Assembly: GCF_011077955.1 (NCBI RefSeq)
Contig: NZ_JAALBX010000015.1
Location: 1 to 64,000 of the forward strand
DNA: 64,000 nucleotides
Direction: 5' to 3'
DNA from: Citrobacter freundii
GTDB taxonomy: Bacteria; Pseudomonadota; Gammaproteobacteria; Enterobacterales; Enterobacteriaceae
Part shown: piece after piece, positions 1 to 10,286 of the stretch
Numbering within the stretch: the stretch's first letter is position 1
Layout of the letters: every line of letters begins with the position of its first letter
Notes under the pieces: generated by a model
Seen by the model: only the letters and a program-made list of their open reading frames with translations
Databases searched by the model: none
Told to the model about the DNA's origin: nothing
Made by a program: the position numbers and the translations under genes

Positions 1-6
1 AGAATT

Positions 7-126
7 TGCCTGGCGGCAAGAGCGCGGTGGTCCCACCTGACCCCATGCCGAACTCAGAAGTGAAACGCCGTAGCGCCGATGGTAGTGTGGGGTCTCCCCA
101 TGCGAGAGTAGGGAACTGCCAGGCAT
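7..126 (+). rRNA. rrfD: 5S ribosomal RNA, first copy
   Basis: A 120-nt 5S rRNA that begins TGCCTGGCGGC and ends GCCAGGCAT, matching the enterobacterial 5S in length and in the paired ends. It is the last rRNA of an rRNA operon whose 16S and 23S genes lie upstream of the window. It is followed by tRNA-Thr and a second 5S, the distal layout of E. coli rrnD. Confidence 0.97.
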
Positions 127-138
127 CAAATTTAGTGT

Positions 139-214
139 GCTGATATGGCTCAGTTGGTAGAGCGCACCCTTGGTAAGGGTGAGGTCCCCAGTTCGACTCT
201 GGGTATCAGCACCA
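139..214 (+). tRNA. thrV: tRNA-Thr(GGT)
   Basis: A 76-nt tRNA with acceptor stem GCTGATA/TATCAGC, an encoded 3' CCA, the D-loop GGCTCAGTTGGTAGAGC, the T-loop GTTCGACTC, and an anticodon loop TTGGTAA giving anticodon GGT (Thr, ACC/ACU codons). It sits between two 5S genes, as thrV does in rrnD. Confidence 0.97.
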
Positions 215-249
215 GTTATAACGGTAATGTTCGGCATTTAAAAAGAATT

Positions 250-369
250 TGCCTGGCGGCAAGAGCGCGGTGGTCCCACCTGACCCCATGCCGAACTCAG
301 AAGTGAAACGCCGTAGCGCCGATGGTAGTGTGGGGTCTCCCCATGCGAGAGTAGGGAACTGCCAGGCAT
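250..369 (+). rRNA. rrfF: 5S ribosomal RNA, second copy
   Basis: A second 120-nt 5S gene that appears base-for-base identical to the copy at 7-126. The identity extends a few bases into both flanks (1-130 versus 244-373), so the duplicated unit is slightly larger than the gene. This is the rrfF position of rrnD, co-transcribed with the tRNA. Confidence 0.97.
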
Positions 370-380
370 CAAACAGAAAA

Positions 381-407
381 GCCCTGCACATTTGTGCAGG
401 GCTTTTT
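381..407 (+). terminator. rRNA operon terminator
   Basis: GC-rich hairpin GCCCTGCACA / TGTGCAGGGC followed directly by TTTTT, 11 bp after the second 5S. It ends the rRNA operon and also separates it from the convergent ABC transporter operon. Confidence 0.9.
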
Positions 408-466
408 GCTTTGTGTTTTTCATGAGTGATTATAGAAAGGCCAGTCAAAATACTGGCCTTTCATCG

Positions 467-1225
467 TTAATGAATAACCTGTGATAAGAACGCTCGCGTG
501 CGTTCAGATCGGGGATTGGCAAAGAATTCCTGAGGGGGCGCTTGCTCCACAATCTCACCGCGATCCATAAAGATCACGCGATCGGCCACTGTCCGTGCGA
601 AGCCCATTTCATGCGTTACGCAAAGCATTGTCATTCCGGACTGGGCCAGTCCAATCATGGTATCCAGCACTTCTTTAACCATCTCTGGATCCAGCGCTGA
701 GGTGGGTTCATCAAACAACATGATTTTAGGCTTCATGCACAGGGAACGGGCAATAGCGACACGTTGCTGTTGCCCTCCGGAAATCTGTCCGGGAAATTTG
801 TGCGCATGCTCAGCGATACGTACTCGCTCCAGATAATGCATTGCCAGCGCTTCCGCTTCTTTCTTCGGCATCTTTCGTACCCAGATGGGGGCAAGCGTGC
901 AGTTCTGCAGAACGGTAAGATGGGGAAACAGATTAAAGTGCTGAAATACCATCCCGACCTCAGTGCGTACGCGTTCGATATTACGCAAGTCATCATTAAG
1001 CTCAATTCCATCAACGACAATACGCCCCTGTTGGTGCTCTTCGAGGTGGTTGATGCAGCGAATGGTCGTCGATTTTCCGGAGCCTGATGGTCCGCAAAGC
1101 ACAATACGCTCGCCCTGCTTTACATTAAGGTTAATGTCTTTCAGGACATGGAATTGTCCGTACCATTTATTTACGTTCTCAAGCGTAATCATCGCGTCGG
1201 CAGGTTGCATAGTTAGATTGCTCAT
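467..1225 (-). CDS. yhdZ: Polar amino-acid ABC transporter ATP-binding protein YhdZ
   Basis: ATPase subunit of a polar amino-acid importer (AapP/GlnQ type) that powers the YhdX/YhdY membrane pair. The 252-aa protein has Walker [10 protein letters not shown] at residues 45-53, the Q-loop in [10 protein letters not shown] near 95, the signature ISGGQ at 148-152, Walker B IMLFDEP at 168-174 and the switch His at 205 (VTHEMGFA), so it looks catalytically complete. It is the last gene of the operon, 8 bp after yhdY. E. coli yhdWXYZ belongs to the nitrogen (Ntr) regulon by established work; the upstream sigma-54 promoter seen here agrees. Substrate cannot be read from sequence; glutamate/glutamine-like amino acids are usual for the family. 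Confidence 0.95.
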   Translation of the reverse strand: MSNLTMQPADAMITLENVNKWYGQFHVLKDINLNVKQGERIVLCGPSGSGKSTTIRCINHLEEHQQGRIVVDGIELNDDLRNIERVRTEVGMVFQHFNLFPHLTVLQNCTLAPIWVRKMPKKEAEALAMHYLERVRIAEHAHKFPGQISGGQQQRVAIARSLCMKPKIMLFDEPTSALDPEMVKEVLDTMIGLAQSGMTMLCVTHEMGFARTVADRVIFMDRGEIVEQAPPQEFFANPRSERTRAFLSQVIH

Positions 1226-1233
1226 GGGATTCC

Positions 1234-2340
1234 TTAGTGCGGCGTACGCCCGGTATTGAAGCGCTGTTCGAGATGCTGGCTATAGCGCGACATGCTGAAA
1301 CAAAAGATCCAGTAAATGAGTGCGGCGAAAACATACCCTTCCGTCGACATTCCCAGCCAGGCGGGATCGACGGTGGCTTGTTGCACACTGCTAAAGAGAT
1401 CGAAAAGGCCGATGATGATCACAAGGCTGGTATCTTTAAACAGCGCGATAATGGTATTCACCAGTCCCGGGATCACCATCTTCAATGCTTGAGGAAGAAT
1501 AACCAGGCCCTGTGTTTTCCAGTAACCCAACGCCAGTGATTCTGCGGCTTCATACTGTCCTTTAGGGAGCGCCTGAAGCCCACCGCGGACCACTTCAGCA
1601 ACATAGGCTGACTGGAAAAGGATCACCCCAACCAGGGCTCTCAGGAGTTTATCGATACTGGTTCCTTCGGCCATAAACAGCGGCAACATTACCGATGACA
1701 TAAACAGCACCGTAATGAGGGGCACGCCACGCCAGAATTCGATAAATATCACCGACAGAATACGTACCACGGGCATGGTAGACCGGCGGCCTAACGCCAG
1801 GAGTATGCCCAGCGGTAATGCGCCTGCTATCCCTACTGCGGCGATAATAAGCGTTAAGGTCAATCCGCCCCATTGGCGCGTTTCTACCCGTTCCAGTCCA
1901 AAAAAACCGCCATACAACAGAAACCACACCACCAGTGGAAAGACCACAGCCCAGATGGCGATATATTTCCCGCGCTTAGGCATGTTCTTCCAGAACATTG
2001 GCGCGATGGATAATAGCGTTAGCACTAACGCCAGATTGATACGCCAGCGCTGATCGTGCGGATAGAGCCCATACATAAATTGCCCAAACCGGGCATGAAT
2101 AAACACCCAGCATGCGCCTTCTTTGGTGCAATCTGCGCGCGTTTCCCCCATCCAGTTAGCCTGAAACAGCGCCCAATTAAGCAAGGGCGGAATCAGCTCC
2201 CACATCAACCACAGACAGAACAGCGTCAGCAGGCTATTAAACCAACTGGAAAACAGATTTTTTCGAGCCCATGCCACCATGCGTCCTGAGCCTGTTGAGG
2301 CAACGCGTGGGGTAGGGCTCATGAGAACTTTGCTCATCAT
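1234..2340 (-). CDS. yhdY: Polar amino-acid ABC transporter permease YhdY
   Basis: Inner-membrane permease of the HisMQ/AapM class, 368 aa. After an N-terminal cytoplasmic stretch and a first membrane segment (about 25-50) comes a long family-specific insertion with a cysteine pair (residues 70-80), then the usual permease core. The ABC-coupling EAA loop is visible as [14 protein letters not shown] and is followed by ILPQALK. Length equals E. coli YhdY. It lies 6 bp after yhdX, so translation is probably coupled. It pairs with YhdX as a heterodimer with two YhdZ ATPases. Confidence 0.94.
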   Translation of the reverse strand: MMSKVLMSPTPRVASTGSGRMVAWARKNLFSSWFNSLLTLFCLWLMWELIPPLLNWALFQANWMGETRADCTKEGACWVFIHARFGQFMYGLYPHDQRWRINLALVLTLLSIAPMFWKNMPKRGKYIAIWAVVFPLVVWFLLYGGFFGLERVETRQWGGLTLTLIIAAVGIAGALPLGILLALGRRSTMPVVRILSVIFIEFWRGVPLITVLFMSSVMLPLFMAEGTSIDKLLRALVGVILFQSAYVAEVVRGGLQALPKGQYEAAESLALGYWKTQGLVILPQALKMVIPGLVNTIIALFKDTSLVIIIGLFDLFSSVQQATVDPAWLGMSTEGYVFAALIYWIFCFSMSRYSQHLEQRFNTGRTPH

Positions 2341-2346
2341 GGCTCC

Positions 2347-3528
2347 TTAGCGCTCGACCAGGGCGATATGCCGGTTATAGAGGTTCATCAGTAACGAAAT
2401 CAGCAGGCTGATAATCAAATAGACGGACATGGTAATGGCGATGGTTTCAATGGCTTGACCGGTTTGATTCAACACGGTGCCGGCGAACAGAGAAACCATA
2501 TCCGGATAGCCAATCGCCGCCGCCAGGGAAGAGTTTTTGACAATATTGAGATACTGGCTGGTCAATGGAGGAATAATGACGCGCATAGCCTGAGGAATAA
2601 TAACCTGGCGTAATGTTACTGGGTTAGGCAACCCTAGTGAGCGTGCGGCTTCATGTTGACCATAGGGCACAGACTGAATACCGGCACGAATGATCTCGGC
2701 AATAAAGGCGGAGGTGTACACCGAAAGTGCAAGCGTGAGCGCGGCCAGTTCAGGAATTAACGCCATACCTCCACGAAAGTTAAAGCCGTGAAGCGCCGGG
2801 ACATCCCAGTGCAGCGCTGCGCCAAAGATACCTTGCGCCGCTAAAGGCAATATCACCAACAACGCCAGAGCAACGGGCCAGGTACGGCGCAGTTGTCCGG
2901 TTTTGATCTGATGATTTTTATTGAAACGAAACAGTCCGGCTGAGACTGCCAGCGCGATAATCACAGCAAGGACAAATTCCAGCGCGCCTTCGCCTAACTC
3001 AGGAGCCGGTATGTAAAGCCCACGATTGCTAAGAAATGCTAAATCAAAAGCATTTACCGCCTGTCTGGGGCCTGGCAAATTGCGCAATACGGCAAAATAC
3101 CAAAAGAAGATCTGCAGTAACGGTGGAATATTGCGAAATGTCTCGATGTAAACGGTTGAGATTTTGCGCAAAAGCCAGTTATCAGAAAGCCTTGCCAGTC
3201 CTAAAAAGAACCCCAGAAACGAAGCGAAAACGATACACAACGCTGAAACCAGTAGCGTATTCAGAAGCCCGACAAAGAAGACGCGGCCATAAGTATCGCC
3301 TTGTTCATAATCAATCAGATGCTGAACGATGCCAAAGCCAGCACCGCGATCGAGAAAAGCAAACCCTGAGGTAATTCCACGGCTGTTAAGGTTAGTTATG
3401 GTGTTATGGATTAAATAAACGGCAATGCCGATTACGGCCGCGACCGCCAGTATTTGAAACAGCCAGGCACGAACCGCAGGATTGGAAAAGGAGAGTTCTC
3501 CCTTTACGTTTGGGCGGCGATGGGGCAT
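2347..3528 (-). CDS. yhdX: Polar amino-acid ABC transporter permease YhdX
   Basis: The larger permease (393 aa, AapQ class), with a hydrophobic N-terminal segment at about 20-40, a wide periplasmic/membrane insertion, and a C-terminal core carrying the coupling loop EAARSLGLPNPVTLRQVIIPQAM. Length matches E. coli YhdX. Permeases of the Aap type are larger than the HisM/HisQ type because of this insertion. The gene lies between the binding protein gene (72 bp upstream, with a small GC-rich hairpin in the gap) and yhdY. Such a hairpin between binding protein and permease often lets the binding protein be made in excess; that is inference here. Confidence 0.94.
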   Translation of the reverse strand: MPHRRPNVKGELSFSNPAVRAWLFQILAVAAVIGIAVYLIHNTITNLNSRGITSGFAFLDRGAGFGIVQHLIDYEQGDTYGRVFFVGLLNTLLVSALCIVFASFLGFFLGLARLSDNWLLRKISTVYIETFRNIPPLLQIFFWYFAVLRNLPGPRQAVNAFDLAFLSNRGLYIPAPELGEGALEFVLAVIIALAVSAGLFRFNKNHQIKTGQLRRTWPVALALLVILPLAAQGIFGAALHWDVPALHGFNFRGGMALIPELAALTLALSVYTSAFIAEIIRAGIQSVPYGQHEAARSLGLPNPVTLRQVIIPQAMRVIIPPLTSQYLNIVKNSSLAAAIGYPDMVSLFAGTVLNQTGQAIETIAITMSVYLIISLLISLLMNLYNRHIALVER

Positions 3529-3600
3529 ATGAGAACCTCAGTAACATAACTCTGGTTTGGGCGCTGCAAAGCGCAGCGCCCGTTACAACTATGCGCGCGA

Positions 3601-4626
3601 TTAACGAACTGGCGGTGCGTACTGGATGCCGCCGTTGTTCCAGAGGTTGTTCTGACCACGTTTGATTTTCAGCGGGCTTTCAGAACCCACGTTACGTTCA
3701 AAGATTTCACCGTAGTTACCGACCTGCTTCACGATGTTATAGGCCCATTTATTATCCAGCTTCAGGTCTTTACCGTAATCGCCTTCTTTACCTAACAAAT
3801 GGCCCATATCTGGCGTGGCAGGGTTAGCTGCTTTCTCATCCACGTTTTTAGACGTTACGCCCATTTCTTCCGCATTCAGCATGGCAAACAATGTCCAACG
3901 AACCACAGAGAACCATTCATCGTCACCACGGCGTACTACCGGTCCCAGCGGTTCTTTCGAAATAACTTCTGGCAGGACGATAAATTCATCCGGGTTGCTG
4001 AGCTTGATTCGCAGTGCATAGAGTTGAGACTGATCGGAGGCCAGGGTATCACAGCGACCTGACTCCAGCGCTTTTGCAGATTCGTCGGAGCGGTCAAAAG
4101 TGACTGGGGTATATTTCATATTATTGGCTTTGAAATAATCCGCCACGTTCAATTCGGTATCAGTACCGGCCTGAATACATACCGTTGCGCCATCTAATTC
4201 TTTCGCGCTTTTCAGGCCCGCTTTATTGTGGGTCAGGAAGCCGATGCCGTCATAATAGGTGACGCCGGTAAAAGACATGCCCATGCCGGTATCGCGAGAA
4301 GATGTCCAGGTGGTATTACGGGATAACACGTCGACTTCACCAGACTGCAGAGCGGTAAAGCGTTCTTTGGCCGTCAGCGGGGTATATTTTACTTTTGTTG
4401 CATCGCCAAATACCGCCGCCGCGACGCCACGACAGACGTCAACATCAATACCGGTGAATTTCCCGTCCGCGTCAGCATAAGAGAATCCCGGTAAGCCATC
4501 GCTAATACCACATTGAACGAAGCCTTTCTTTTTCACTGCATCAAATGTAGCGCCCGCATGTGCCTGATTTGCAACAGCCATCAGTGCGCCCGCCGCGGCA
4601 AGCGTGGCAATAATCATCTTCTTCAT
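3601..4626 (-). CDS. yhdW: Periplasmic amino-acid binding protein YhdW
   Basis: Solute-binding protein (SBP family 3, AapJ-like), 341 aa. A Sec signal peptide is clear at residues 1-24 (MKKM, hydrophobic core, AHA cleavage site). The mature protein contains the family 3 block FTGIDVDVCRGVAAAVFGD and the loop TPLTAKERFTALQSGEVDVL, which form the ligand pocket. It delivers substrate to YhdXYZ. From memory, yhdW is annotated as a pseudogene in E. coli K-12; here the frame is intact from signal peptide to the end, so the importer should be complete. Confidence 0.94.
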   Translation of the reverse strand: MKKMIIATLAAAGALMAVANQAHAGATFDAVKKKGFVQCGISDGLPGFSYADADGKFTGIDVDVCRGVAAAVFGDATKVKYTPLTAKERFTALQSGEVDVLSRNTTWTSSRDTGMGMSFTGVTYYDGIGFLTHNKAGLKSAKELDGATVCIQAGTDTELNVADYFKANNMKYTPVTFDRSDESAKALESGRCDTLASDQSQLYALRIKLSNPDEFIVLPEVISKEPLGPVVRRGDDEWFSVVRWTLFAMLNAEEMGVTSKNVDEKAANPATPDMGHLLGKEGDYGKDLKLDNKWAYNIVKQVGNYGEIFERNVGSESPLKIKRGQNNLWNNGGIQYAPPVR

Positions 4627-4714
4627 AGTGCATCCTGTGTGGCGAAATTATCGTTATATTGGCGGCCCTCGGGCTCGCTAATTACCTGTCTGTGGCAACA
4701 GCCATAATAGCTAA

Positions 4715-4730
4715 AGCAAAGGAAGTGCCA
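4715..4730 (-). promoter_or_regulatory. Sigma-54 promoter for yhdWXYZ
   Basis: On the minus strand the sequence reads TGGCACT-TCCT-TTGCT, an almost exact match to the sigma-54 -24/-12 consensus TGGCAC(N5)TTGCW with the invariant GG and GC ten bases apart. It ends about 90 bp before the yhdW start codon. This agrees with nitrogen control of the transporter. Confidence 0.82.
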
Positions 4731-4804
4731 GTTTTGCATCGCAGGGATAATGCGTTTATTTCGATGCATTAAGCGAAGTGTAGACAGGAAAGTAATAACG
4801 TATT

Positions 4805-4819
4805 GCCCGCTAATGGTGC
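4805..4819. promoter_or_regulatory. Possible NtrC binding site
   Basis: The imperfect dyad GCCCG-CTAAT-GGTGC resembles the NtrC site GCACC-N5-GGTGC with two mismatches. It lies about 80-90 bp upstream of the sigma-54 -24 element, a normal enhancer distance. Only one site is clear. Confidence 0.45.
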
Positions 4820-5073
4820 GAAATGACAACGTATGCCACATTTTAGAGCAAAATAATTTAATTACAGTGTGGCTAAATGATGAATTACTCACGGGCGTTA
4901 ATATTCGCAAAGAAAGCAGAGCATTAAGATGTGAGAGAAATCACGCAGGTAGTGCAGAAATTAAAAAAATAATTTAAGAAATATGACTTGTGTTGGTTAT
5001 TTTATTTTATGAACAGTGCTGGTAAGGAGTAAAAGCTAGCAATAGAAAAAGCAATGCACTATTTAAATGCAAA

Positions 5074-5092
5074 CGGCGCGAATATCGCGCCG
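5074..5092 (-). terminator. yhdV terminator
   Basis: Perfect 8-bp stem CGGCGCGA / TCGCGCCG with a 3-nt loop, 15 bp after the yhdV stop; read on the minus strand it is followed by TTTGCATTT. The tail is not a pure T run, so strength is uncertain. Confidence 0.65.
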
Positions 5093-5107
5093 TAAGGGAA
5101 CATTCTG

Positions 5108-5329
5108 TTATTTGCTAAGGGCGATGATACCCATAGTCAAACCAGCCACAGCGGCTGCGCCACCAGCGATGGCGCCTGCGGTTTCCCAGTTATCCTGCGT
5201 GGTGCCTTTCATACAGGTATTGGTATGAACCAGACGGCCCTGATCGTCATAAACTGGTACGCATGGGGAATCATGCGCACATCCTGCAAGCACTGCACAT
5301 AACGATGCGACAGCGATTAATTTCTTCAT
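5108..5329 (-). CDS. yhdV: Small outer-membrane-type lipoprotein YhdV
   Basis: A 73-aa protein with a type II signal peptide: MKKLIAVASLCAVLAGC with lipobox LAGC and the lipidated Cys at 17. The mature part is 57 aa, holds two further cysteines (residues 23 and 39) that might pair, and has a glycine/alanine-rich hydrophobic segment at about 51-71. It has the same place next to acrEF as E. coli yhdV. Function is unknown. It has its own terminator and nearly 290 bp separate it from acrF, so it is probably a monocistronic unit. Confidence 0.85.
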   Translation of the reverse strand: MKKLIAVASLCAVLAGCAHDSPCVPVYDDQGRLVHTNTCMKGTTQDNWETAGAIAGGAAAVAGLTMGIIALSK

Positions 5330-5576
5330 GATATTGCCTCAATGGAATATTCGTCCAGTAAACGACGCTAACGCCAAAATTATGCATTACATGGCGGCAC
5401 TGAATTCGATTGAAGCATTTTATCACTGACGATAAACGGAAAGGAGTTCACTTTATTTTCAATTCATGTGGAATGTAAAAATAATGGAGAAAAGTGCGGA
5501 TTTTCTTAGAGGGTAAAAAAACTAATCGGTAATTTTCACATTATCTCATTAATAAAGCTGGGTTTTATCTTTAAAA

Positions 5577-5607
5577 AACCAGGACGGCGCAGAGCACCAT
5601 CCTGGTT
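5577..5607 (-). terminator. acrEF terminator
   Basis: Stem formed by CCAGGATGG / CCGTCCTGG (minus strand, one G-U pair) followed by TTTTTTAAAG, 8 bp beyond the acrF stop codon. Confidence 0.85.
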
Positions 5608-5614
5608 GGGTTGC

Positions 5615-8600
5615 TTAATTTTTAGTGAAGCGTCGACGAATAACAACAAAAAACACCGGGACGAAGAATATCGCAAGCAGCGTTGCTGCCAGCATTCCTC
5701 CCATTACCCCTGTCCCTACTGCATTTTGAGATCCACTCCCGGCGCCTTTGCTGATAACCAGCGGCAATACGCCGAGTATGAATGCGAGAGACGTCATCAG
5801 AATGGGGCGCAGACGCATGCGCACTGCTTCAATGGTCGCTTCGATAAGGTTTTTGCCTTCTTTTTCCATAAGATCTTTGGCAAATTCGACGATCAGAATG
5901 GCGTTCTTCGCGGAGAGCCCGATAGTTGTCAGCAAACCCACCTGGAAATAAACGTCATTATTTAACCCCTTAAAGGTTGCCGCAAGCAGCGCCCCTACAA
6001 CACCCAAAGGCACGACCAGCATCACGGAGAAAGGAATCGACCAGCTTTCATAGAGTGCAGCAAGACACAGGAAGACCACAATCAATGAAATGGCATAGAG
6101 CGCAGGGGCCTGATTACCCGAAAGCCTTTCCTGATAAGACATGCCCGTCCAGTCAAACCCGAAACCCGTGGGAAGTTGCGCCGCTATCGATTCCATCACA
6201 GCCATCGCTTCACCGGTACTTTTCCCAGGCACCGCCTCACCCTGAATTTCCATTGAAGGTAACCCGTTATAGCGCTCAAGACGGGGCGAACCCTTAATCC
6301 AGCGCGAAGAGGAGAACGCGGAGAAAGGCACCATTTCGCCATTTTTGCTACGGACATAAAGCGTTTTAATATCCGCAGGCAACATACGGAATTTAGCATC
6401 AGACTGCAGATAAACTTTCTTAACGCGTCCTTCGTCAATAAAATCATTGACATAGTTCCCACCAAGGGCGGTAGAGAGCGTTTGATTAATATCGGAAAGA
6501 GCAACACCCAGCGCCTGGGCTTTATCCTGATCGACATCGATCTTGAACTGGGATGTGTCTTCAAGCCCGTTCGGACGAACACGAACCAGCACATCTGAAC
6601 GTTTCGCCGCTTCTGCCAGCAGTTGGTTACGCGCCTGGGTTAATGCATCATGGCCCTGGTTCGCCTGATCGATAAGTTCAAAGTCAAACCCGGTTGCGGT
6701 ACCCAATTCAATAATAGCCGGAAGATTAAAGGGAAAAACCAACGCATCGTTGATATGCCTGAAGGCGACGGTTGCGCGTGCGATAACGGATTGCGCTTTA
6801 TTTTCTTCTCCTGGACGTTCATCCCAGGGTTTGAGGCTAATAAATGCGACCGCGGCGTTTTGCCCCTGGCCACTAAAGCTAAAGCCGTTAACCATAAAAA
6901 CAGATTCAACGTTTTTCGCTTCATCATGCAGATAGTAATGACTTACCTCATCCAACACTTGCTGCGTACGCTCGCGCGTGGCGCCAGCAGGGAGTTGCAC
7001 CAGCGTCATAAAGACACCCTGGTCCTCGTCCGGCAGAAAGGAGGAAGGAAGCTTGATAAACAACGCCACCATTCCGGCAACGATGATGACGTAAACCACC
7101 AGATAACGTGTTGTGCTATGAATGATCCGGCTGACGCTGTTGCTGTAGTGGTCGACGCTTTTATCGAAAAGCTGGTTAAATTTAACGAACAGGGCGGCCT
7201 GTTTAGGCTTTTTCCCTTCCGTTGGCGCCTTCAATAACGTCGCACAGAGCGCAGGCGTTAAAATTAACGCGACCAGCACGGATAAAGCCATCGCCGAAAC
7301 AATCGTGACAGAGAATTGTCGGTAAATGGCGCCGGTGGAGCCGCCAAAAAAGGCCATTGGGATAAACACGGCAGAAAGCACCATCGCGATACCGACTAAC
7401 GCGCCCTGTATTTGCCCCATCGATTTGCTGGTGGCTTCTTTGGGTGGCAGATGATCCTCTTCCATGACGCGCTCGACGTTTTCGACCACCACGATGGCAT
7501 CATCAACCAGCAGGCCTATGGCCAATACCATCCCGAACATGGTGAGCGTATTTATCGAGTACCCAAACATAGCTAAAAGCGCAAAGGTACCGAGCAGTAC
7601 AACAGGTACCGCAATCGTTGGGATGAGTGTGGCGCGAATGTTCTGCAAAAACAGATACATTACCAGGAACACCAGCACGATGGCTTCGAACAGCGTCTTC
7701 ACCACCTCTTTAATAGAGATCTGTACAAACGGTGTGGTGTCATAGGGATAAGTCACTTTTAAGCCTTTCGGGAAGAAAGGCTGCATTCGTGCCAGTTCTT
7801 CTTTAATGGCCTTAGCGGTGTCGAGCGCGTTCGCGCCTGTCGCCAGTTTTATCCCAAGCCCCGCCGCCGGTTTGCCGTTAATCTGTGATGAGGTGTTGTA
7901 GTTTTCACCGCCCAGTTCAACCCGAGCCACGTCTTTGAGACGAATAAGCGAGCCGTCCTGATTTACGCGTAGCGTGATATTTTCAAACTCTTTGACGCTT
8001 TTAAGGCGCGTCTGAGCGATGATCGAGGCGTTTAATTGTTGACCCGGTAATGCGGGTGTTCCGCCCAGCTGCCCGGCCGCGATCTGAGCATTCTGGATTT
8101 TTAATTGATTGACGACATCAACAGGCGTGAGCTGATAATTATTCAACGCATTATTATCGAGCCATATGCGCATCGCGAATTGCGCGCCGAAGAGCTGGAC
8201 ATCGCCCACCCCGGCCGTACGGCTGATGGGATCTTTAACTGTCGACGCGACATAGTCACCCAGTTGCTCCTGGTTCATGCTGCCATCGGATGAAATGAAG
8301 CCTGCAACCAATAAATAGCTGCTGCTGGATTTCTCAACGCTAATCCCTTGCTGCTGTACTTCCTGAGGAAGCAGCGGCATCGCCAGCTGCAATTTATTTT
8401 GCACCTGAACCTGGGCGATATCGGGATCGGTACCGGAGTCAAAGGTCAGCGTGATCGTGACGCTACCGGATGAATCGCTGGTGGATGACATGTACATGAG
8501 GTTATCAATGCCGTTCATGTTCTGTTCAATCACTTGCGTGACCGAATCCTGAACGGTTTGCGCATCCGCGCCAGGGTAGGTCGCTGAGACTGCGATGGCG

Positions 8601-8722
8601 GGCGGCGCGATGGTTGGATATTGCGCCACGGGCAACTGGATAATGGCCAGTGCGCCGGCAATCATCAAAATGATAGCGAGCACCCACGCGAAAATTGGGC
8701 GCTGAATAAAGAAATTAGCCAT
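5615..8722 (-). CDS. acrF: RND multidrug efflux pump inner-membrane transporter AcrF
   Basis: Proton-driven RND transporter (HAE1 family), 1035 aa. It exports drugs and other amphiphiles with AcrE and an outer-membrane channel such as TolC. The start was placed at [20 protein letters not shown], not at an in-frame Met 13 codons upstream, because all AcrB/AcrF proteins begin this way; the longer frame would lie inside acrE. The proton-relay aspartate pair is in [16 protein letters not shown] (about 400-415), and the conserved motif of segment 11 is in [16 protein letters not shown]. The gene overlaps the acrE stop by 8 bp, giving translational coupling. Length is normal and no damage is seen. 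Confidence 0.96.
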   Translation of the reverse strand: MANFFIQRPIFAWVLAIILMIAGALAIIQLPVAQYPTIAPPAIAVSATYPGADAQTVQDSVTQVIEQNMNGIDNLMYMSSTSDSSGSVTITLTFDSGTDPDIAQVQVQNKLQLAMPLLPQEVQQQGISVEKSSSSYLLVAGFISSDGSMNQEQLGDYVASTVKDPISRTAGVGDVQLFGAQFAMRIWLDNNALNNYQLTPVDVVNQLKIQNAQIAAGQLGGTPALPGQQLNASIIAQTRLKSVKEFENITLRVNQDGSLIRLKDVARVELGGENYNTSSQINGKPAAGLGIKLATGANALDTAKAIKEELARMQPFFPKGLKVTYPYDTTPFVQISIKEVVKTLFEAIVLVFLVMYLFLQNIRATLIPTIAVPVVLLGTFALLAMFGYSINTLTMFGMVLAIGLLVDDAIVVVENVERVMEEDHLPPKEATSKSMGQIQGALVGIAMVLSAVFIPMAFFGGSTGAIYRQFSVTIVSAMALSVLVALILTPALCATLLKAPTEGKKPKQAALFVKFNQLFDKSVDHYSNSVSRIIHSTTRYLVVYVIIVAGMVALFIKLPSSFLPDEDQGVFMTLVQLPAGATRERTQQVLDEVSHYYLHDEAKNVESVFMVNGFSFSGQGQNAAVAFISLKPWDERPGEENKAQSVIARATVAFRHINDALVFPFNLPAIIELGTATGFDFELIDQANQGHDALTQARNQLLAEAAKRSDVLVRVRPNGLEDTSQFKIDVDQDKAQALGVALSDINQTLSTALGGNYVNDFIDEGRVKKVYLQSDAKFRMLPADIKTLYVRSKNGEMVPFSAFSSSRWIKGSPRLERYNGLPSMEIQGEAVPGKSTGEAMAVMESIAAQLPTGFGFDWTGMSYQERLSGNQAPALYAISLIVVFLCLAALYESWSIPFSVMLVVPLGVVGALLAATFKGLNNDVYFQVGLLTTIGLSAKNAILIVEFAKDLMEKEGKNLIEATIEAVRMRLRPILMTSLAFILGVLPLVISKGAGSGSQNAVGTGVMGGMLAATLLAIFFVPVFFVVIRRRFTKN

Positions 8723-9887
8723 GTTCGTGGGCGCTCTGCTGAGATTTTGCCGCGACGTCATCAGTTACCGGGGTAACCGTAGCGCCAGCCTTAATATGCT
8801 GTAAGCCGCTGATAATGACCTTATCGCCAGGGTTAAGGCCCCCGTTTATCAGCCATTGGTTTCCTACCGCTTCAGAGGCTGAAACCGGGCGGGTTTCCAC
8901 TTTATTTTGCGCATTCACTACCATCACCAGCGCATCGCCGCGCGGCGTGCGGGTAACGCCTTGCTGTGGTATCAGAATCGCATCCGGCCGAATGCCTTCA
9001 TCGACGAGAGCGCGAACAAACATACCGGGAAGTAGCTGGTGGTCAGGGTTGGGGAACACGGCTCTTAACGTGACGGATCCCGTGCTTTCATCCACGGTGA
9101 CATCGGTGAACTGAAGTTTTCCAGCCTGTGAATACGTTTCGCCGTTATCCATCACGATCCTGACGCTGCTGGCGCTGTCTTTTGTAACGCTTCCTTTTTC
9201 AATCGCTTGTTTTAGCAGTAAAAAGTCATTACTGGATTGGGTTAAGTCGACATAGATCGGGTCAAGTTGTTGCACCGTCGCCAGGGCGTCCACCTGACCC
9301 GTGGTGACCAGCGCGCCTTCTGTCACACTGGATTTGCCAATCCGACCGCTGATAGGAGAAGTCACTTTGGTATAGGCCAGGTTTATACGAGCTGTTTCAA
9401 CCGCCGCCTGTGCACTCAGTAATTCGGCATCCGCTTGTTTTGCATCGGCAACCGCCTGATCAAATTCTTGTTTGCTAACATACTGCGTACCAACCAGCGG
9501 CTGATAACGTTTCACGGTTAAACGCGCGATGGCTGATGCGGCTTTCGCCCGGGCGACTGCGCCTTTCGCGCTATCATAAGCGGCCTGGTAAGTGGCGGGA
9601 TCGATTTGATAAAGCGATGACCCGGCTTGAATATCGCTACCTTCTTCAAAGTTACGCTTAAGAATGATTCCGCCAACTTGAGGCCGCACCTCGGCAATAC
9701 GAAAGGCAGAAGTACGACCCGGTAATTCCGTCGTGACAGGGAAGGGGGCGGTTTTCGCAACATGCACAACGACTGAAGGAGGCTCAGAGCCCGACGCTGT
9801 TTTATTTTTATCGTCGCATCCACTGATAAACATTCCCGAAATCAGTAGAAAGAGGAATAAACATTTAGCCCCGTTATGTTTTTGCAT
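8715..9887 (-). CDS. acrE: RND efflux periplasmic adaptor lipoprotein AcrE
   Basis: Membrane-fusion protein linking AcrF to the outer-membrane channel. The 390-aa start at 9887 is preferred because AAGGAA lies 8 bases upstream on the minus strand; a longer in-frame start adds 12 residues. The N-terminus is a lipoprotein signal ending FISGC with Cys24 lipidated. The hairpin and lipoyl regions follow ([50 protein letters not shown]), as in AcrA/AcrE. The signal peptide differs from the E. coli AcrE leader that I recall, while the body is close. First gene of acrEF; divergent from the regulator at 10287. Confidence 0.95.
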   Translation of the reverse strand: MQKHNGAKCLFLFLLISGMFISGCDDKNKTASGSEPPSVVVHVAKTAPFPVTTELPGRTSAFRIAEVRPQVGGIILKRNFEEGSDIQAGSSLYQIDPATYQAAYDSAKGAVARAKAASAIARLTVKRYQPLVGTQYVSKQEFDQAVADAKQADAELLSAQAAVETARINLAYTKVTSPISGRIGKSSVTEGALVTTGQVDALATVQQLDPIYVDLTQSSNDFLLLKQAIEKGSVTKDSASSVRIVMDNGETYSQAGKLQFTDVTVDESTGSVTLRAVFPNPDHQLLPGMFVRALVDEGIRPDAILIPQQGVTRTPRGDALVMVVNAQNKVETRPVSASEAVGNQWLINGGLNPGDKVIISGLQHIKAGATVTPVTDDVAAKSQQSAHEHG

Positions 9888-10286
9888 CACTATTCCTTTT
9901 ATAAACCGATGGCAGAGTGTCATCCTTAAAAGCTGGCATCAGAGTTATTCAAATAAACGTAATGGGCGATCCTACAAACAATTGTTGGTGAATGTAAGTC
10001 AGAGTCTGTTGACGACTGTTTTTTTCAGCACAAAAAAGCAAAATTAGGAATAATATATGTCGTTCTATTTCGATATTTATCGGAATGGTTGTACTGGCAT
10101 CTATTCTATTTATTATTCATTTTTTTGATGAATAGATTTACTGTTTATATATTTTTGATGATTGTATTTTTATTTTCTTAAAAGTGTTTTGAAATGTAGC
10201 TGCGTGATAATTAAAAGAGACAAGCCGGTATATTTAAAAATACTATTTTCCTTTTTCGAGTTACGGTTTGCTAAGAGGAAAGTAAG
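9888..10286. promoter_or_regulatory. Divergent acrE / envR control region
   Basis: About 400 bp without a gene between the two start codons. It becomes very AT-rich from 10050 to 10260, as in H-NS-silenced regions; acrEF is known to be silenced by H-NS in enterics. The AcrR-like operator listed separately lies on the acrE side. I could not single out convincing -10/-35 elements. Confidence 0.55.
9973..9999. promoter_or_regulatory. AcrR/EnvR-type operator
   Basis: The sequence TACAAACA, then TTGT, then TGAATGTAAGT keeps the outer arms of the AcrR operator known from acrAB (TACATACA...TGAATGTATGTA) with a few changes and slightly longer spacing. It lies 86 bp upstream of acrE. EnvR/AcrS is a close relative of AcrR, so this is a likely site for the divergently encoded repressor, for AcrR, or both. 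Confidence 0.55.

Larger units (their letters stand above)
4627..5107. promoter_or_regulatory. 480-bp control region upstream of yhdW
   Basis: No credible gene. It carries the sigma-54 promoter and possible NtrC site listed separately, both reading toward yhdW, and ends with the yhdV terminator. The part around 4850-5040 is AT-rich, as is common for upstream regions that bind IHF or similar bending proteins. Open frames here are short, lack ribosome binding sites and resemble nothing known. Confidence 0.6.
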
